Made by a program: the position numbers and the translations under genes. A stretch of 38,056 bases of DNA from Bordetella parapertussis (GTDB taxonomy: Bacteria; Pseudomonadota; Gammaproteobacteria; Burkholderiales; SG8-41). Positions 9,041 to 17,225 of this stretch are shown one piece after another. The stretch spans positions 1-38,056 of the forward strand of contig CAMBCF010000043.1 in the NCBI GenBank assembly GCA_945864585.1. The letters are read 5' to 3'. A model generated the notes under the pieces. It saw only the letters and a list, made by a program, of their open reading frames with translations, was not told where the DNA came from and did not search any database. Numbering within the stretch: the first letter of the stretch is position 1; every line of letters starts with the position of its first letter.

Positions 9041-10330
9041 ATGCGCCGGCTGGTTACCACCGACAGCGGGTTTGACGCGGCGCTGACTGCGCTGCTGGCG
9101 TTTGACTCAGCGCAGGATCCGCAGGTTGAGGCGACGGTTGCCGCGATCCTCGCGGATGTGAAAACGCGCGGCGACGCGGCGGTGCTCGAGTACACGCGGC
9201 GCTTTGATGGCTTGTCGGCGCAAACGCTGGCCGAACTGGAAATTCCCAGGGCTGAACTCGAAGCCGCATTGCGATCATTGCCTGCCGCGCAACACCAGGC
9301 GCTTACCGCAGCGGCTGCGCGCGTGCAGGAATTCCATGAAAAACAAACAATAAAAACAAATACTTACATTGATTCCGCAGGTAACGAGCTGGGCCAGCAG
9401 GTGACCCCGCTCGAGCGTGTCGGCATCTACGTGCCGGGTGGCAAGGCGGCGTATCCCTCAACCGTCATCATGAACACCACGCCGGCGAAAGTGGCAGGCG
9501 TGGATGAGATCATCATGGTGGTGCCCACGCCAGGCGGCGAAAAAAATCAACTGGTGCTGGCCGCTGCCGCGTTGACGGGTGTGGATCGCGTGTACACGCT
9601 CGGCGGTGCGCAGGCGGTGGCTGCGCTGGCGTACGGCACGCAGACCATAGCGCAGGTGGACAAGATCGTCGGCCCCGGCAATGCGTACGTTGCGGCAGCG
9701 AAGCGGCGGGTGTTCGGCGTGGTCGGCATCGACATGGTGGCGGGCCCGTCGGAAATTCTTATCGTGTGCGACGGCAGCACCGACCCCGACTGGATCGCGA
9801 TGGATTTGTTTTCACAGGCCGAGCATGACGAAATGGCGCAGGCGATATTGCTGTGTCCGGATGCGGCTTATATCGATAAGGTGGCCGCAAGTATTGGGCG
9901 CCTGATCCAGGACATGCCACGCCAGAACATTATTCGCGCCTCGCTCGCAGGGCGCGGCGCCTTGATCCAGGTGCGCGATCTGGATGAGGCGTGCGCCATC
10001 GCTAATCGTATAGCGCCCGAACATCTGGAATTGTCCGTGGAAAATGCGCAGGCGCTGCTGCCGAAAATACGTCACGCCGGCGCGATATTCATGGGCAGGT
10101 ATTCTTCGGAGGCGCTGGGGGATTATTGCGCCGGGCCGAATCACGTGCTGCCCACTTCACGCAGCGCACGCTTTTCGTCGCCACTGGGGGTTTATGATTT
10201 TCAGAAACGCTCGAGCATAATCCATGTGTCGCAGGCGGGCGCGCGCACGCTCGGCAAAATCGCAGCGGAACTTGCGTACGGCGAAGGCTTGCCCGCGCAC
10301 GCGCGCGCGGCCGAATACCGGATGAAGTGA
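9041..10330 (+). CDS. hisD: Histidinol dehydrogenase
   Basis: HisD oxidises L-histidinol to L-histidine in two NAD-dependent steps using a Zn ion. The 429-residue product is full length. It contains [19 protein letters not shown], the [14 protein letters not shown] segment, AGPSEILIV, the [10 protein letters not shown] motif carrying Zn ligands, and [15 protein letters not shown] near the C-terminus with the catalytic Glu-His pair. ATG 9041 lies two bases after the hisG stop. The stop overlaps hisC (TGATG). One short stretch near residues 101-110 (KQTIKTNTY) is more AT-rich than the rest of the gene but stays in frame. Confidence 0.97.
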   Translation: MRRLVTTDSGFDAALTALLAFDSAQDPQVEATVAAILADVKTRGDAAVLEYTRRFDGLSAQTLAELEIPRAELEAALRSLPAAQHQALTAAAARVQEFHEKQTIKTNTYIDSAGNELGQQVTPLERVGIYVPGGKAAYPSTVIMNTTPAKVAGVDEIIMVVPTPGGEKNQLVLAAAALTGVDRVYTLGGAQAVAALAYGTQTIAQVDKIVGPGNAYVAAAKRRVFGVVGIDMVAGPSEILIVCDGSTDPDWIAMDLFSQAEHDEMAQAILLCPDAAYIDKVAASIGRLIQDMPRQNIIRASLAGRGALIQVRDLDEACAIANRIAPEHLELSVENAQALLPKIRHAGAIFMGRYSSEALGDYCAGPNHVLPTSRSARFSSPLGVYDFQKRSSIIHVSQAGARTLGKIAAELAYGEGLPAHARAAEYRMK

Positions 10331-11415
10331 TGAGCCGCTACTGGAGCAAGGTGGTGCATGGCCTTACGCCCTATGTGCCGGGCGAGCAGCCGAAGCTGCC
10401 CAATCTTGTGAAACTGAATAGCAATGAAAGCCCCTACGGCCCCAGCCGCAAGGTGCTGGACGCTTTGCGTGCGGAAGTGGGCGATACGCTGCGGCTGTAT
10501 CCCGACCCCGGCAGCGACAAACTGCGTGCGGCGATTGCCAAACATCACGGTCTGGCGCCAGAGCAGGTGTTCGTCGGCAACGGTTCGGACGAGGTGCTGG
10601 CGCATATTTTTCTCGCCCTGCTGAAGCACGAAGATCACGATCGGCCGGTGCTGTTCCCCGACATCACCTACAGTTTTTATCCGGTGTATTGCGCGCTCTA
10701 CGACATTCAATTTCAACAAGTGCCGCTGAACGCGGCGTTTGAAATCGATGTTACGGATTATTTGCGCCTGAACGGCGGCATCATTTTTCCCAACCCGAAC
10801 GCGCCCACCGGCTGCTTGCTGGCGTTGCCGCAAATCGAACGTTTGCTGCAAGCCAACACCGCATCGGTGGTGGTGGTCGACGAAGCCTATGTCGATTTCG
10901 GCGGTTTGTCGTGCGTGCCGTTGATCAGGCACTATCCGCAGTTGCTGGTAACGCACACGTTGTCCAAGTCGCGCGCGCTGGCGGGTTTGCGCGTGGGCTA
11001 TGCGACCGGCAACGCGCAACTCATTGAAGCGTTGAATCGCGTGAAGGATAGTTTTAATTCCTATCCGCTGGGCCGCTTGGCGCAGGCGGGCGCTGCGGCG
11101 GCGATGGAAGATGACGCTTATTTTGAGGCCATGTGCCGCAAGGTGATCGATTCCAGGGCGCGCCTGGTCACGCAAATGCAGGCGCTGGGGTTTGAAGTGC
11201 TGCCGTCGGCGGCGAACTTCATTTTCGCGCGCTTTCCCGGACGTGATGGCGCGGATATCGCGGCGCAGCTGCGCGAACGCAGCATTATCGTGCGGCACTT
11301 TCGCAATCCACCGCGTATTTCACCGTTCATGCGTATCACCATCGGCACCGACGAGCAGTGCGAGAGTTTGGTCGATGCGTTGCGCGAAATCGTTTATACT
11401 AATAAAAACATGTAG
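10330..11415 (+). CDS. hisC: Histidinol-phosphate aminotransferase
   Basis: HisC is a PLP enzyme that converts imidazole-acetol phosphate to histidinol phosphate. The product is 361 residues from ATG 10330, whose first base is the last base of the hisD stop. Features are the N-terminal [11 protein letters not shown], the substrate and PLP segment FPNPNAPTG (153-161), [10 protein letters not shown] (181-190), and [17 protein letters not shown] with the Schiff-base Lys213. The last residues (YTNKNM) are encoded by an unusually AT-rich end that matches a motif seen elsewhere in the window. It belongs to the his operon between hisD and hisB. Confidence 0.96.
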   Translation: MSRYWSKVVHGLTPYVPGEQPKLPNLVKLNSNESPYGPSRKVLDALRAEVGDTLRLYPDPGSDKLRAAIAKHHGLAPEQVFVGNGSDEVLAHIFLALLKHEDHDRPVLFPDITYSFYPVYCALYDIQFQQVPLNAAFEIDVTDYLRLNGGIIFPNPNAPTGCLLALPQIERLLQANTASVVVVDEAYVDFGGLSCVPLIRHYPQLLVTHTLSKSRALAGLRVGYATGNAQLIEALNRVKDSFNSYPLGRLAQAGAAAAMEDDAYFEAMCRKVIDSRARLVTQMQALGFEVLPSAANFIFARFPGRDGADIAAQLRERSIIVRHFRNPPRISPFMRITIGTDEQCESLVDALREIVYTNKNM

Positions 11416-11437
11416 TTACTGAGAGATCGCTGCAATC

Positions 11438-12025
11438 ATGGCACGCCAGGCGCAGGTGACGCGAAACACCAACGAAACGCAGATCAGCGTTTCGCTCAAT
11501 CTCGACGGCAGCGGCAAATCCAAGCTGGCCACCGGCGTGGGGTTTCTCGACCACATGCTCGACCAGGTGGCGCGGCACGGCGTGTTTGATCTGGAGGTCA
11601 CTGCCAAGGGTGATTTGCACATCGACGCGCATCATACGGTTGAGGATATCGGCATCACGCTGGGGCAGGCGTTTGCCAAGGCTATCGGCGACAAGGCCGG
11701 TGTGCGCCGTTACGGGCATGCCTATGTGCCGCTGGATGAAGCGCTGTCGCGCGTGGTGGTGGATTTATCCGGGCGTCCCGGACTCGACATGAAAATCGAT
11801 TTCGTGCGCGCGCGCATCGGCGAATTTGATGTCGATCTGGCGCGCGAGTTTTTTCACGGCTTTGCGAATCACGCGCTGGTCACGCTGCACATTGATAATC
11901 TCAAAGGTGATAACGCGCATCATCAGGCCGAGACCGCATTCAAAGCGTTCGGGCGCGCGCTGCGCATGGCGGTAGAGCTTGATCCGCGTGTGGTGGGTGT
12001 GCCTTCTACGAAGGGAACCCTGTGA
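11438..12025 (+). CDS. hisB: Imidazoleglycerol-phosphate dehydratase
   Basis: This Mn-dependent monofunctional HisB dehydrates IGP to imidazole-acetol phosphate. The 195-residue product has both metal-binding repeats: [15 protein letters not shown] near residue 65 and [18 protein letters not shown] near 165, plus [14 protein letters not shown] near 35. There is no N-terminal phosphatase domain, unlike enterobacterial HisB, as expected in Betaproteobacteria. ATG 11438 follows GAGAG. Its TGA stop lies inside the first seven-base unit of the intergenic element that separates it from hisH. Confidence 0.96.
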   Translation: MARQAQVTRNTNETQISVSLNLDGSGKSKLATGVGFLDHMLDQVARHGVFDLEVTAKGDLHIDAHHTVEDIGITLGQAFAKAIGDKAGVRRYGHAYVPLDEALSRVVVDLSGRPGLDMKIDFVRARIGEFDVDLAREFFHGFANHALVTLHIDNLKGDNAHHQAETAFKAFGRALRMAVELDPRVVGVPSTKGTL

Positions 12026-12156
12026 AGGGTGAAGAGTGAACAGTGAGTGGTGAACAGTAAACAGTAAACAGTAAAAATCAGCGCGGCGCGGGGTTACGGT
12101 TAACTGTTCACCCGTTCACCCGTTCACCCGTTCACCCCTCACGCCTCACGCCTCAC
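12022..12156. repeat. Heptamer-type intergenic element 1 (hisB-hisH)
   Basis: From 12022 eight consecutive seven-base units of form GTGANNN or GTAANNN run to 12077, and the hisB stop TGA is in the first unit. The right half (12103-12156) consists of CGTTCACC units and then TCACGCC units ending in CCTCACG, complementary in kind to the left half. Only AAAAA separates it from the hisH ATG. The two halves can fold into an imperfect hairpin around a GCGCGGCGCGGGG centre. Confidence 0.85.
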
Positions 12157-12162
12157 GAAAAA

Positions 12163-12819
12163 ATGATAGCAGTCATCGATTACGGCATGGGCAATTTGCG
12201 TTCGGTGTCCAAGGCTCTTGAGCATGTCGCGCCGGGTGAACGGGTGCTGGTGACCGACAATCCATCTGTGGTGCGCGATGCCGCGCGCGTGGTGTTTCCG
12301 GGGCAGGGCGCGATGCCTGATTGCATGCGCGAGTTGCGCGGGCGCGGGCTCTACGACGCGGTGATTGAAGCTGCGCGCGACAAACCGTTCCTGGGCATTT
12401 GCATAGGCTTGCAGATGTTGTTCGAGCACAGCGAGGAAGGCGATACTCCGGGGCTGGGTGTGTTGCCGGGCCGCGTGCGCCGCTTCGCGCATGTGCTGGC
12501 CGATGGCAACGGGCAAAAACTCAAAGTGCCGCATATGGGTTGGAATGAAGTTGAACAACGTATCGAACACCCGTTGTGGAACGGCATCGCTGACAATGCA
12601 CGCTTTTATTTTGTGCATAGTTATTACCCGGAACCGGGGTTTTCCGGTCTGACTGCTGGAATTAGCCGCTATCCAGCCGAATTCGCCTGTGCGGCAGCGC
12701 GCAAAAATCTGTTCGCCGTGCAATTCCATCCGGAAAAAAGCGCGGCGGCGGGTTTACGGCTATTAGCGAATTTTGCAACATGGGCTCCGGTGAGCGGCGA
12801 ATTGCGAAAGCCGGCTTGA
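12163..12819 (+). CDS. hisH: Imidazole glycerol phosphate synthase, glutaminase subunit
   Basis: HisH hydrolyses glutamine and channels ammonia to HisF. The 218-residue class-I amidotransferase has IDYGMGNLRSV at the N-terminus, the oxyanion-strand region FPGQGAMPDCM, the nucleophile elbow LGICIGLQML with C80, KVPHMGWNEV, and the His-Glu pair in VQFHPEKS. ATG 12163 is preceded only by the repeat tail CCTCACGAAAAA, with no Shine-Dalgarno-like purine run at normal spacing, so its translation start is unusual. It is the fifth his gene and pairs functionally with hisF at 13837. Confidence 0.96.
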   Translation: MIAVIDYGMGNLRSVSKALEHVAPGERVLVTDNPSVVRDAARVVFPGQGAMPDCMRELRGRGLYDAVIEAARDKPFLGICIGLQMLFEHSEEGDTPGLGVLPGRVRRFAHVLADGNGQKLKVPHMGWNEVEQRIEHPLWNGIADNARFYFVHSYYPEPGFSGLTAGISRYPAEFACAAARKNLFAVQFHPEKSAAAGLRLLANFATWAPVSGELRKPA

Positions 12820-12940
12820 CTGCGACAGGCGATTTGCGGCTATAGTATGCTTCGCTTAACGGAACCTTTCCGAATTTGCTGATCCGCTGAACCGGTAATC
12901 GCCTCACCCCACTGCCGCCTGCGCGCACCCCGCGCCATTC

Positions 12941-12970
12941 CGCTCAGTTTCGCTCAGTTTCGCTCAGTTT
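12941..12970 (+). repeat. Three tandem ten-base units upstream of hisA
   Basis: The unit TCGCTCAGTT (first copy CCGCTCAGTT) occurs three times in a row in the 197-base gap between hisH and hisA. The rest of the gap is C-rich with no clear gene. TATAGT at about 12841 could be a -10 element, but no good -35 partner is seen. Confidence 0.8.
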
Positions 12971-13016
12971 CGATTAGCCCCCGTTCCTATTCGCGTTCAC
13001 ACAAACGTTCAACTCT

Positions 13017-13766
13017 ATGCTGATTATTCCAGCCATTGATCTTAAAGATGGGCAATGCGTGCGTTTGAAGCAGGGCGACATGACCAGCGCCACGATATTT
13101 TCGGATGACCCCGGCGCAACCGCGAAACGCTGGCTTGATCTGGGTGCGCGCCGTTTGCACGTGGTTGATTTGAACGGCGCTTCGACGGGCAAGCCGAAAA
13201 ATGGCGCGGCGATAAAAGCCATTATCGCCGCGGTGGGCGACAAGTTGCCGATCCAGTTGGGCGGCGGCATCCGTGATCTCGATACCATCGAGCATTATCT
13301 GGATGCCGGCGTCCGCTACGTCATCATCGGCACGGCGGCGGTGAAAACGCCGGGATTTTTGCACGACGCCTGCAGCGCGTTTACCGGACATGTGATGGTG
13401 GGTCTTGACGCCAGGGACGGCAAAGTCGCGGTGGATGGCTGGTCGAAGATGACCGGGCATGATGTGGTTGATCTGGCGAAAAAATTTGAAGACTACGGCG
13501 CCGAGGCGGTAATTTATACCGACATCGGCCGCGACGGCATGTTGAGCGGCGTGAATATTGAAGCCACCGTAAAACTCGCGAAGGCGTTGACAGTTCCGGT
13601 TATCGCCAGCGGCGGCATTACCAACCTCGATGATGTAATAGCGTTGTGCGCGGTGCAGGGCGAAGGCATTCAGGGCGCGATTACCGGGCGCGCGGTGTAT
13701 CAGGGCACGCTTGATTTCGCCGCGGCGCAAAAGCTGGCGGACGAGCTTACGAAAGGTAAGGCGTGA
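13017..13766 (+). CDS. hisA: ProFAR isomerase (HisA)
   Basis: HisA is the (beta-alpha)8 barrel isomerase that converts ProFAR to PRFAR (Amadori rearrangement). The 249-residue product starts [17 protein letters not shown] with catalytic Asp8. The second half carries [15 protein letters not shown] with the second catalytic Asp, and the phosphate-binding loops appear as [10 protein letters not shown] and [10 protein letters not shown]. It follows the 197-base gap with ten-base repeats, so it may have its own promoter. Its last codons and TGA stop fall within in-phase seven-base units of the next intergenic element. Confidence 0.96.
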   Translation: MLIIPAIDLKDGQCVRLKQGDMTSATIFSDDPGATAKRWLDLGARRLHVVDLNGASTGKPKNGAAIKAIIAAVGDKLPIQLGGGIRDLDTIEHYLDAGVRYVIIGTAAVKTPGFLHDACSAFTGHVMVGLDARDGKVAVDGWSKMTGHDVVDLAKKFEDYGAEAVIYTDIGRDGMLSGVNIEATVKLAKALTVPVIASGGITNLDDVIALCAVQGEGIQGAITGRAVYQGTLDFAAAQKLADELTKGKA

Positions 13767-13833
13767 AGCGTGAGGCGTGAGGCGCGACCCAGCGGGTTGT
13801 TACGCCTAACGCCTCACGCCTAGCGCCTCACGT
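13756..13833. repeat. Heptamer-type intergenic element 2 (hisA-hisF)
   Basis: Left units GTAAGGC (13756), GTGAAGC (13763), GTGAGGC (13770) and GTGAGGC (13777) run in strict seven-base phase and contain the hisA stop. The right half is built of TTACGCC, TAACGCC, TCACGCC, TAGCGCC and TCACG, ending a few bases before the hisF ATG. The halves are complementary. Confidence 0.85.
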
Positions 13834-13836
13834 TAT

Positions 13837-14604
13837 ATGCTAGCCAAACGCGTCATTCCCTGCCTCGACGTGACTGCCGGGCGGGTGGTCAAGGGCGTAA
13901 ATTTTGTCGGGCTGCGTGACGCCGGTGATCCGGTTGAAATCGCGCGCCGTTATGACGATCAGGGCGCCGACGAACTGACGTTTCTGGATATCACCGCGAG
14001 CAGCGATGATCGTGATTTGATATTGCACATTATTGAAAGCGTTGCGGCGCAGGTGTTCATACCGTTTACCGTGGGTGGCGGCGTGCGTTCGGTGAATGAT
14101 GTGCGGCGGTTGCTGAATGCGGGTGCGGACAAGGTGAGCATCAATACCGCGGCGGTGCAAAGTCCGCAATTGGTGGCCGCGGCATCGGGTCGTTATGGCG
14201 CGCAATGTATTGTCGTTGCGATCGATGCGAAACGCGTGCCGGGCGCCGGCGAGTTGCGGTGGGAGGTTTATACGCACGGCGGGCGCAAGGCAACCGGCAT
14301 GGATGCGCTGGAATGGGGCAGCAAGGTGCAGGCACTCGGCGCCGGAGAAATTTTGCTCACCAGCATGGATCGTGACGGCACGCGTGTGGGGTTCGATCTT
14401 GAATTGACACGCGCTTTTTCGGATAGGCTGGAAATCCCGGTGATTGCCAGTGGCGGCGTGGGCAATCTCGCGCATCTCGCCGATGGCGTGTTGCAGGGGC
14501 GCGCGGACGCCGTGCTGGCGGCAAGCATTTTTCACTATGGAGAATTTACGGTGCGGCAGGCGAAGGAGCATATGGCGGCGCGGGGAATTGAGGTGCGATT
14601 GTGA
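13837..14604 (+). CDS. hisF: Imidazole glycerol phosphate synthase, cyclase subunit
   Basis: HisF uses ammonia from HisH to make IGP and AICAR. The 255-residue barrel starts [20 protein letters not shown] with catalytic Asp11. Later it has VVAIDAKRV, with the second catalytic Asp, and phosphate loops [12 protein letters not shown] and [12 protein letters not shown]. The start ATG 13837 directly follows the repeat tail and TTAT, with no purine-rich binding site. Its stop TGA is again inside GTGA-type units of the next element. Confidence 0.97.
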   Translation: MLAKRVIPCLDVTAGRVVKGVNFVGLRDAGDPVEIARRYDDQGADELTFLDITASSDDRDLILHIIESVAAQVFIPFTVGGGVRSVNDVRRLLNAGADKVSINTAAVQSPQLVAAASGRYGAQCIVVAIDAKRVPGAGELRWEVYTHGGRKATGMDALEWGSKVQALGAGEILLTSMDRDGTRVGFDLELTRAFSDRLEIPVIASGGVGNLAHLADGVLQGRADAVLAASIFHYGEFTVRQAKEHMAARGIEVRL

Positions 14605-14776
14605 CGCGTGAACGAGTGAACGGGTTAACGAGTCAAGGGAACACTTGCAGCGGAGCAGAACGAGTGAGTTTCTGTGCTCCGGGTGTGTTGTGGCATGTGG
14701 AGCATTCGAACAATCCCCAACCCGAAGACTGGTTTTTTACCCGTTCACCCGTTCACCCGTTCACCCGTTCACGGTC
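14603..14776. repeat. Heptamer/octamer-type intergenic element 3 (hisF-hisI)
   Basis: Left units GTGACGC, GTGAACGA, GTGAACGG, GTTAACGA and GTCAAGGG start in the hisF stop. The right half (about 14740-14772) is four copies of CCCGTTCA. About 100 bases of unrelated sequence lie between the halves, so this is the longest member. The hisI ATG follows the repeat by about 14 bases. Confidence 0.75.
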
Positions 14777-14785
14777 TTCAACCCA

Positions 14786-15175
14786 ATGAGCGACAACTGG
14801 CTAAACAAGGTAAATTGGGCGCAGGATGGCCTGGTGCCCGCGGTGACACAGGACGCGGCGAGCGGGCGCGTGCTTACCGTTGCGTGGATGAATCGCGAGG
14901 CGCTGAAGCAAACCGCGGCCACCGGTGAGGTTCACTATTGGTCGCGCTCGCGCAGGAAGCTCTGGCACAAAGGCGAAGAATCGGGACATGTGCAGAAAGT
15001 GAAGTCCATCCGCCTCGACTGCGATGAGGACGTGATCCTGCTGCAAGTGGAACAAGTGGACGGCATCGCCTGTCATACCGGGCGCGCGAGTTGTTTTTTC
15101 AACCACCTTGAAGACGGTAACTGGGTGGCGGTTGATCCGGTGCTCAAAGACCCGAAGGAGATATATCGCAAATGA
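14786..15175 (+). CDS. hisI: Phosphoribosyl-AMP cyclohydrolase
   Basis: HisI opens the adenine ring of phosphoribosyl-AMP (third step of the pathway) using Zn and Mg. The start is ATG 14786, giving 129 residues beginning [11 protein letters not shown]. Longer in-frame starts would translate the upstream repeat and are rejected. The family blocks are [41 protein letters not shown], with the Mg/Zn acidic and Cys ligands, and [10 protein letters not shown] with the second pair of Cys. It is monofunctional; the pyrophosphatase is the separate hisE, whose ATG overlaps the hisI stop. Confidence 0.95.
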   Translation: MSDNWLNKVNWAQDGLVPAVTQDAASGRVLTVAWMNREALKQTAATGEVHYWSRSRRKLWHKGEESGHVQKVKSIRLDCDEDVILLQVEQVDGIACHTGRASCFFNHLEDGNWVAVDPVLKDPKEIYRK

Positions 15176-15492
15176 TCGACGCAAAGGTATTGCAGAGGCT
15201 CGGCGACACGCTGGCGGCGCGCAAAGGCGCCGATCCGGCAAGCTCGTATGTGGCGGGCTTGCTGGCCAAGGGTGAAGACGCCATTTTGCGCAAAGTTGCC
15301 GAAGAATCCGCAGAAACACTGCTGGCGTCCAAGGAGGGTGATAAACTGCATCTGGTGCGCGAGGTGGCGGACTTGTGGTTTCACAGCATGGTGTTGCTGG
15401 CGTGGCATGGCTTGTCACCCAATGATGTGCTGGCCGAGTTGCACCGGCGCGAAGGTATTTCCGGGATCAACGAAAAGGCCTTACGTAAATAG
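15172..15492 (+). CDS. hisE: Phosphoribosyl-ATP pyrophosphatase
   Basis: HisE removes pyrophosphate from phosphoribosyl-ATP (second step). The 106-residue all-alpha MazG-like product begins with ATG 15172, overlapping the hisI stop (ATGA). It shows [21 protein letters not shown], then the metal-binding E-E-S-x-E in [11 protein letters not shown], and the [15 protein letters not shown] helix with the second acidic pair. It closes the his cluster. In several relatives a hinT-like gene separates hisE from tatA, but here tatA follows after nine bases. Confidence 0.95.
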   Translation: MIDAKVLQRLGDTLAARKGADPASSYVAGLLAKGEDAILRKVAEESAETLLASKEGDKLHLVREVADLWFHSMVLLAWHGLSPNDVLAELHRREGISGINEKALRK

Positions 15493-15501
15493 GAGATCAT
15501 C

Positions 15502-15741
15502 ATGGGTTCATTCAGCATCTGGCACTGGTTGATCGTTTTGGCGATCATCGTATTGATCTTCGGCACCAAGAAACTGCGTAACCTCGGTGGCGATCTGGGC
15601 AGCGCGGTAAAGGGCTTCAAGGACGGCATGAAGTCCGAGGGCGACAAAACAACAGACGCGGCGGCCGCCAAGGCCGAAATCCCTCCGGCGACCGGGCACA
15701 CCTATGAGGCCGAGGTGAAGAAGGAAACGTCGAAATCGTGA
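15502..15741 (+). CDS. tatA: TatA, twin-arginine translocase pore subunit
   Basis: TatA oligomerises to form the passage for folded proteins in the inner membrane. The 79-residue product has [20 protein letters not shown] as its transmembrane helix, then [23 protein letters not shown], the hallmark hinge and amphipathic helix (FGTKKLR..G.DLG..VK.FK), and a charged tail. It starts at ATG 15502 behind AGGAG, the normal kind of site that tatB lacks. Its TGA stop is inside the first unit of intergenic element 4. Confidence 0.96.
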   Translation: MGSFSIWHWLIVLAIIVLIFGTKKLRNLGGDLGSAVKGFKDGMKSEGDKTTDAAAAKAEIPPATGHTYEAEVKKETSKS

Positions 15742-15811
15742 GGCGTGAAGCGTGAGGGGTGAGGCGTAACACACCACCGCGCGTTCTTCGCCTCACGTCT
15801 GACGCCTCACG
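15738..15811. repeat. Heptamer-type intergenic element 4 (tatA-tatB)
   Basis: Left units GTGAGGC (15738), GTGAAGC, GTGAGGG, GTGAGGC and GTAACAC run in strict seven-base phase, and the tatA TGA is in the first. The right half (about 15788-15811) reads CGCCTCACG-TCTGA-CGCCTCACG. AAAA then leads into the tatB ATG. A hairpin with a C-rich loop is plausible. Confidence 0.85.
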
Positions 15812-15815
15812 AAAA

Positions 15816-16391
15816 ATGTTTGACATCGGCTTCTCCGAGATGATGGTCATCGCGGTCATAGCACTGATCGTGCTCGGGCCGGAAAAACTGCCGCGCGTGG
15901 CGCGCATGGCCGGGCATTTGCTCGGACGCATGCAGCGTTACGTCAACGACGTCAAAGCCGACATCAATCGCGAGATCGAGCTCGACGAGCTGCGCAAGTT
16001 ACAAAAAGAGATGCAAAACACCGCGCAATCCATCGAACAAACGGTCAAGGGCGAAATTCATTCGGTTGAATCCGAATTCAAACAAATCGGCGATACCACG
16101 CAAAAAGCGTTGTCGGATCCTGTGGCCGATGCGTTTGCCGATCCGCCGCCGGTGCAGTCACCGGCGGCTACGGTGCAAACGGCAATGGCGCCACCCGCGG
16201 TTCGCCTGGAACCGCTGACAGAGCCGCCGCTGGAAATCCCGCCGGCGCCGGGTGTTCCCGGCGCCGTATCCGTCCAGCTGGAGTTGGGACTGGACCCCGC
16301 GCCGCTGTCCAATGCGCCGCCGCCGGCGCTGGTATCGGTGCCGCCGCCGGCGCTGGTATCGGTGCCACCACCGGCCCCGGCAAAGGCGTAG
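15816..16391 (+). CDS. tatB: TatB, twin-arginine translocase receptor subunit
   Basis: TatB with TatC recognises twin-arginine signal peptides. ATG 15816 gives 191 residues; longer starts would run through the repeat. The N-terminus MFDIGFSEMMVIAVIALIVLGPEKLP is diagnostic for TatB (Glu8 in the membrane helix), followed by the amphipathic RVARMAGHLLGRMQRYVNDVK and a coiled-coil-like acidic region to about residue 90. The last ~80 residues are Pro/Ala/Val-rich and end with two exact copies of PPPALVSV encoded by a duplicated 24-base unit. No Shine-Dalgarno sequence is seen before the start. Confidence 0.95.
   Translation: MFDIGFSEMMVIAVIALIVLGPEKLPRVARMAGHLLGRMQRYVNDVKADINREIELDELRKLQKEMQNTAQSIEQTVKGEIHSVESEFKQIGDTTQKALSDPVADAFADPPPVQSPAATVQTAMAPPAVRLEPLTEPPLEIPPAPGVPGAVSVQLELGLDPAPLSNAPPPALVSVPPPALVSVPPPAPAKA
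16317..16364 (+). repeat. Tandem 24-base repeat within tatB
   Basis: Two identical 24-base units (16317-16340 and 16341-16364) encode PPPALVSV twice, and a third unit begins with PPPA. It keeps frame and lies in the poorly conserved proline-rich tail, so copy number could vary without harming TatB. Confidence 0.9.
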
Positions 16392-16396
16392 CCGCA

Positions 16397-17221
16397 GTGG
16401 CATTGACCGAGGATACGTTTATCTCGCACCTGGTCGAATTGCGCGATCGCCTGATGCGTGCGCTGATCGCGATTGCGGTCGCCTTTGCCTTGATCGGATT
16501 CTGGCCGACCTACGGTGTGATCTATGATTTTCTTGCGCTGCCGCTGATTCAAACGCTGCCCGCAGGCTCGAAAATGATAGCCACCGGCGTGATTACGCCG
16601 TTTCTGATCCCGCTGAAGGTGGGGCTGATGGCCGCGTTTCTGCTGGTGTTGCCGTATGTGCTGTATCAGGCGTGGGCGTTTGTTGCGCCTGGACTTTATG
16701 CCCACGAAAAGAAACTGGTGTTGCCGCTGGTGGTGAGCAGCACCCTGTTGTTTATCGTCGGCGTGGCTTTCTGCTACTACCTGGTGTTCGGACAGTTGTT
16801 TCGCTTCATTGCCGGTTTCGCGCCCGCCAGCATTACGCCCGCGCCGGATATCGAACAGTATCTTTCATTTGTGATCACCATGTTTCTGGCGTTTGGCGTT
16901 GCGTTTGAGGTGCCGGTGGCGATCATCGTGCTGGTGCGCATGGGTGTGGTGTCGGTGAAGCAACTGCGCGATTTTCGTGGCTACTTCGTGGTGTGTGCAT
17001 CGATAGCCGCGGCGGTGGTGACGCCGCCGGATGTGGTGTCGATGCTGGCGCTATTGATTCCGATGTGCGTGCTGTATGAGGCGGGAATTATCGCCGCGGG
17101 TTTTATTACCACAGTGAAAAAGCCGGAAGCAGCAGGGGACGCAGACGCCACGCTCACCCCGGAACAAGTGGCGCAGGAATTCGCCGTGGTGGAAAAAGAG
17201 CAAAATAGCGGCGGTCGTTGA
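16397..17221 (+). CDS. tatC: TatC, twin-arginine translocase core subunit
   Basis: TatC is the six-helix membrane core that binds the twin-arginine motif. The 274-residue product starts at GTG 16397 with MALTEDTFISHLVELRDRLMRAL (the conserved HL.ELR.R...). It shows the family's FLIPLKVGLMAAFLLVLPYVLYQAWAF, the AFGVAFEVP region, and late helices through TPPDVVSMLALLIPMCVLYE. It lies six bases after tatB and ends four bases from the convergent protease gene, leaving no room for a terminator. Likely substrates in this window are PetA and the two amidohydrolases. Confidence 0.96.
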   Translation: MALTEDTFISHLVELRDRLMRALIAIAVAFALIGFWPTYGVIYDFLALPLIQTLPAGSKMIATGVITPFLIPLKVGLMAAFLLVLPYVLYQAWAFVAPGLYAHEKKLVLPLVVSSTLLFIVGVAFCYYLVFGQLFRFIAGFAPASITPAPDIEQYLSFVITMFLAFGVAFEVPVAIIVLVRMGVVSVKQLRDFRGYFVVCASIAAAVVTPPDVVSMLALLIPMCVLYEAGIIAAGFITTVKKPEAAGDADATLTPEQVAQEFAVVEKEQNSGGR

Positions 17222-17225
17222 GCCG

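Noticed and set aside
12022-12156. CRISPR-like array
   Set aside because: Units are seven or eight bases without unique spacers, and no cas genes are present.
14645-14785. Extended HisI N-terminus reading through the intergenic repeat
   Set aside because: The extra 47 residues come from repeat-rich intergenic DNA, and the ATG at 14786 gives the normal HisI start.
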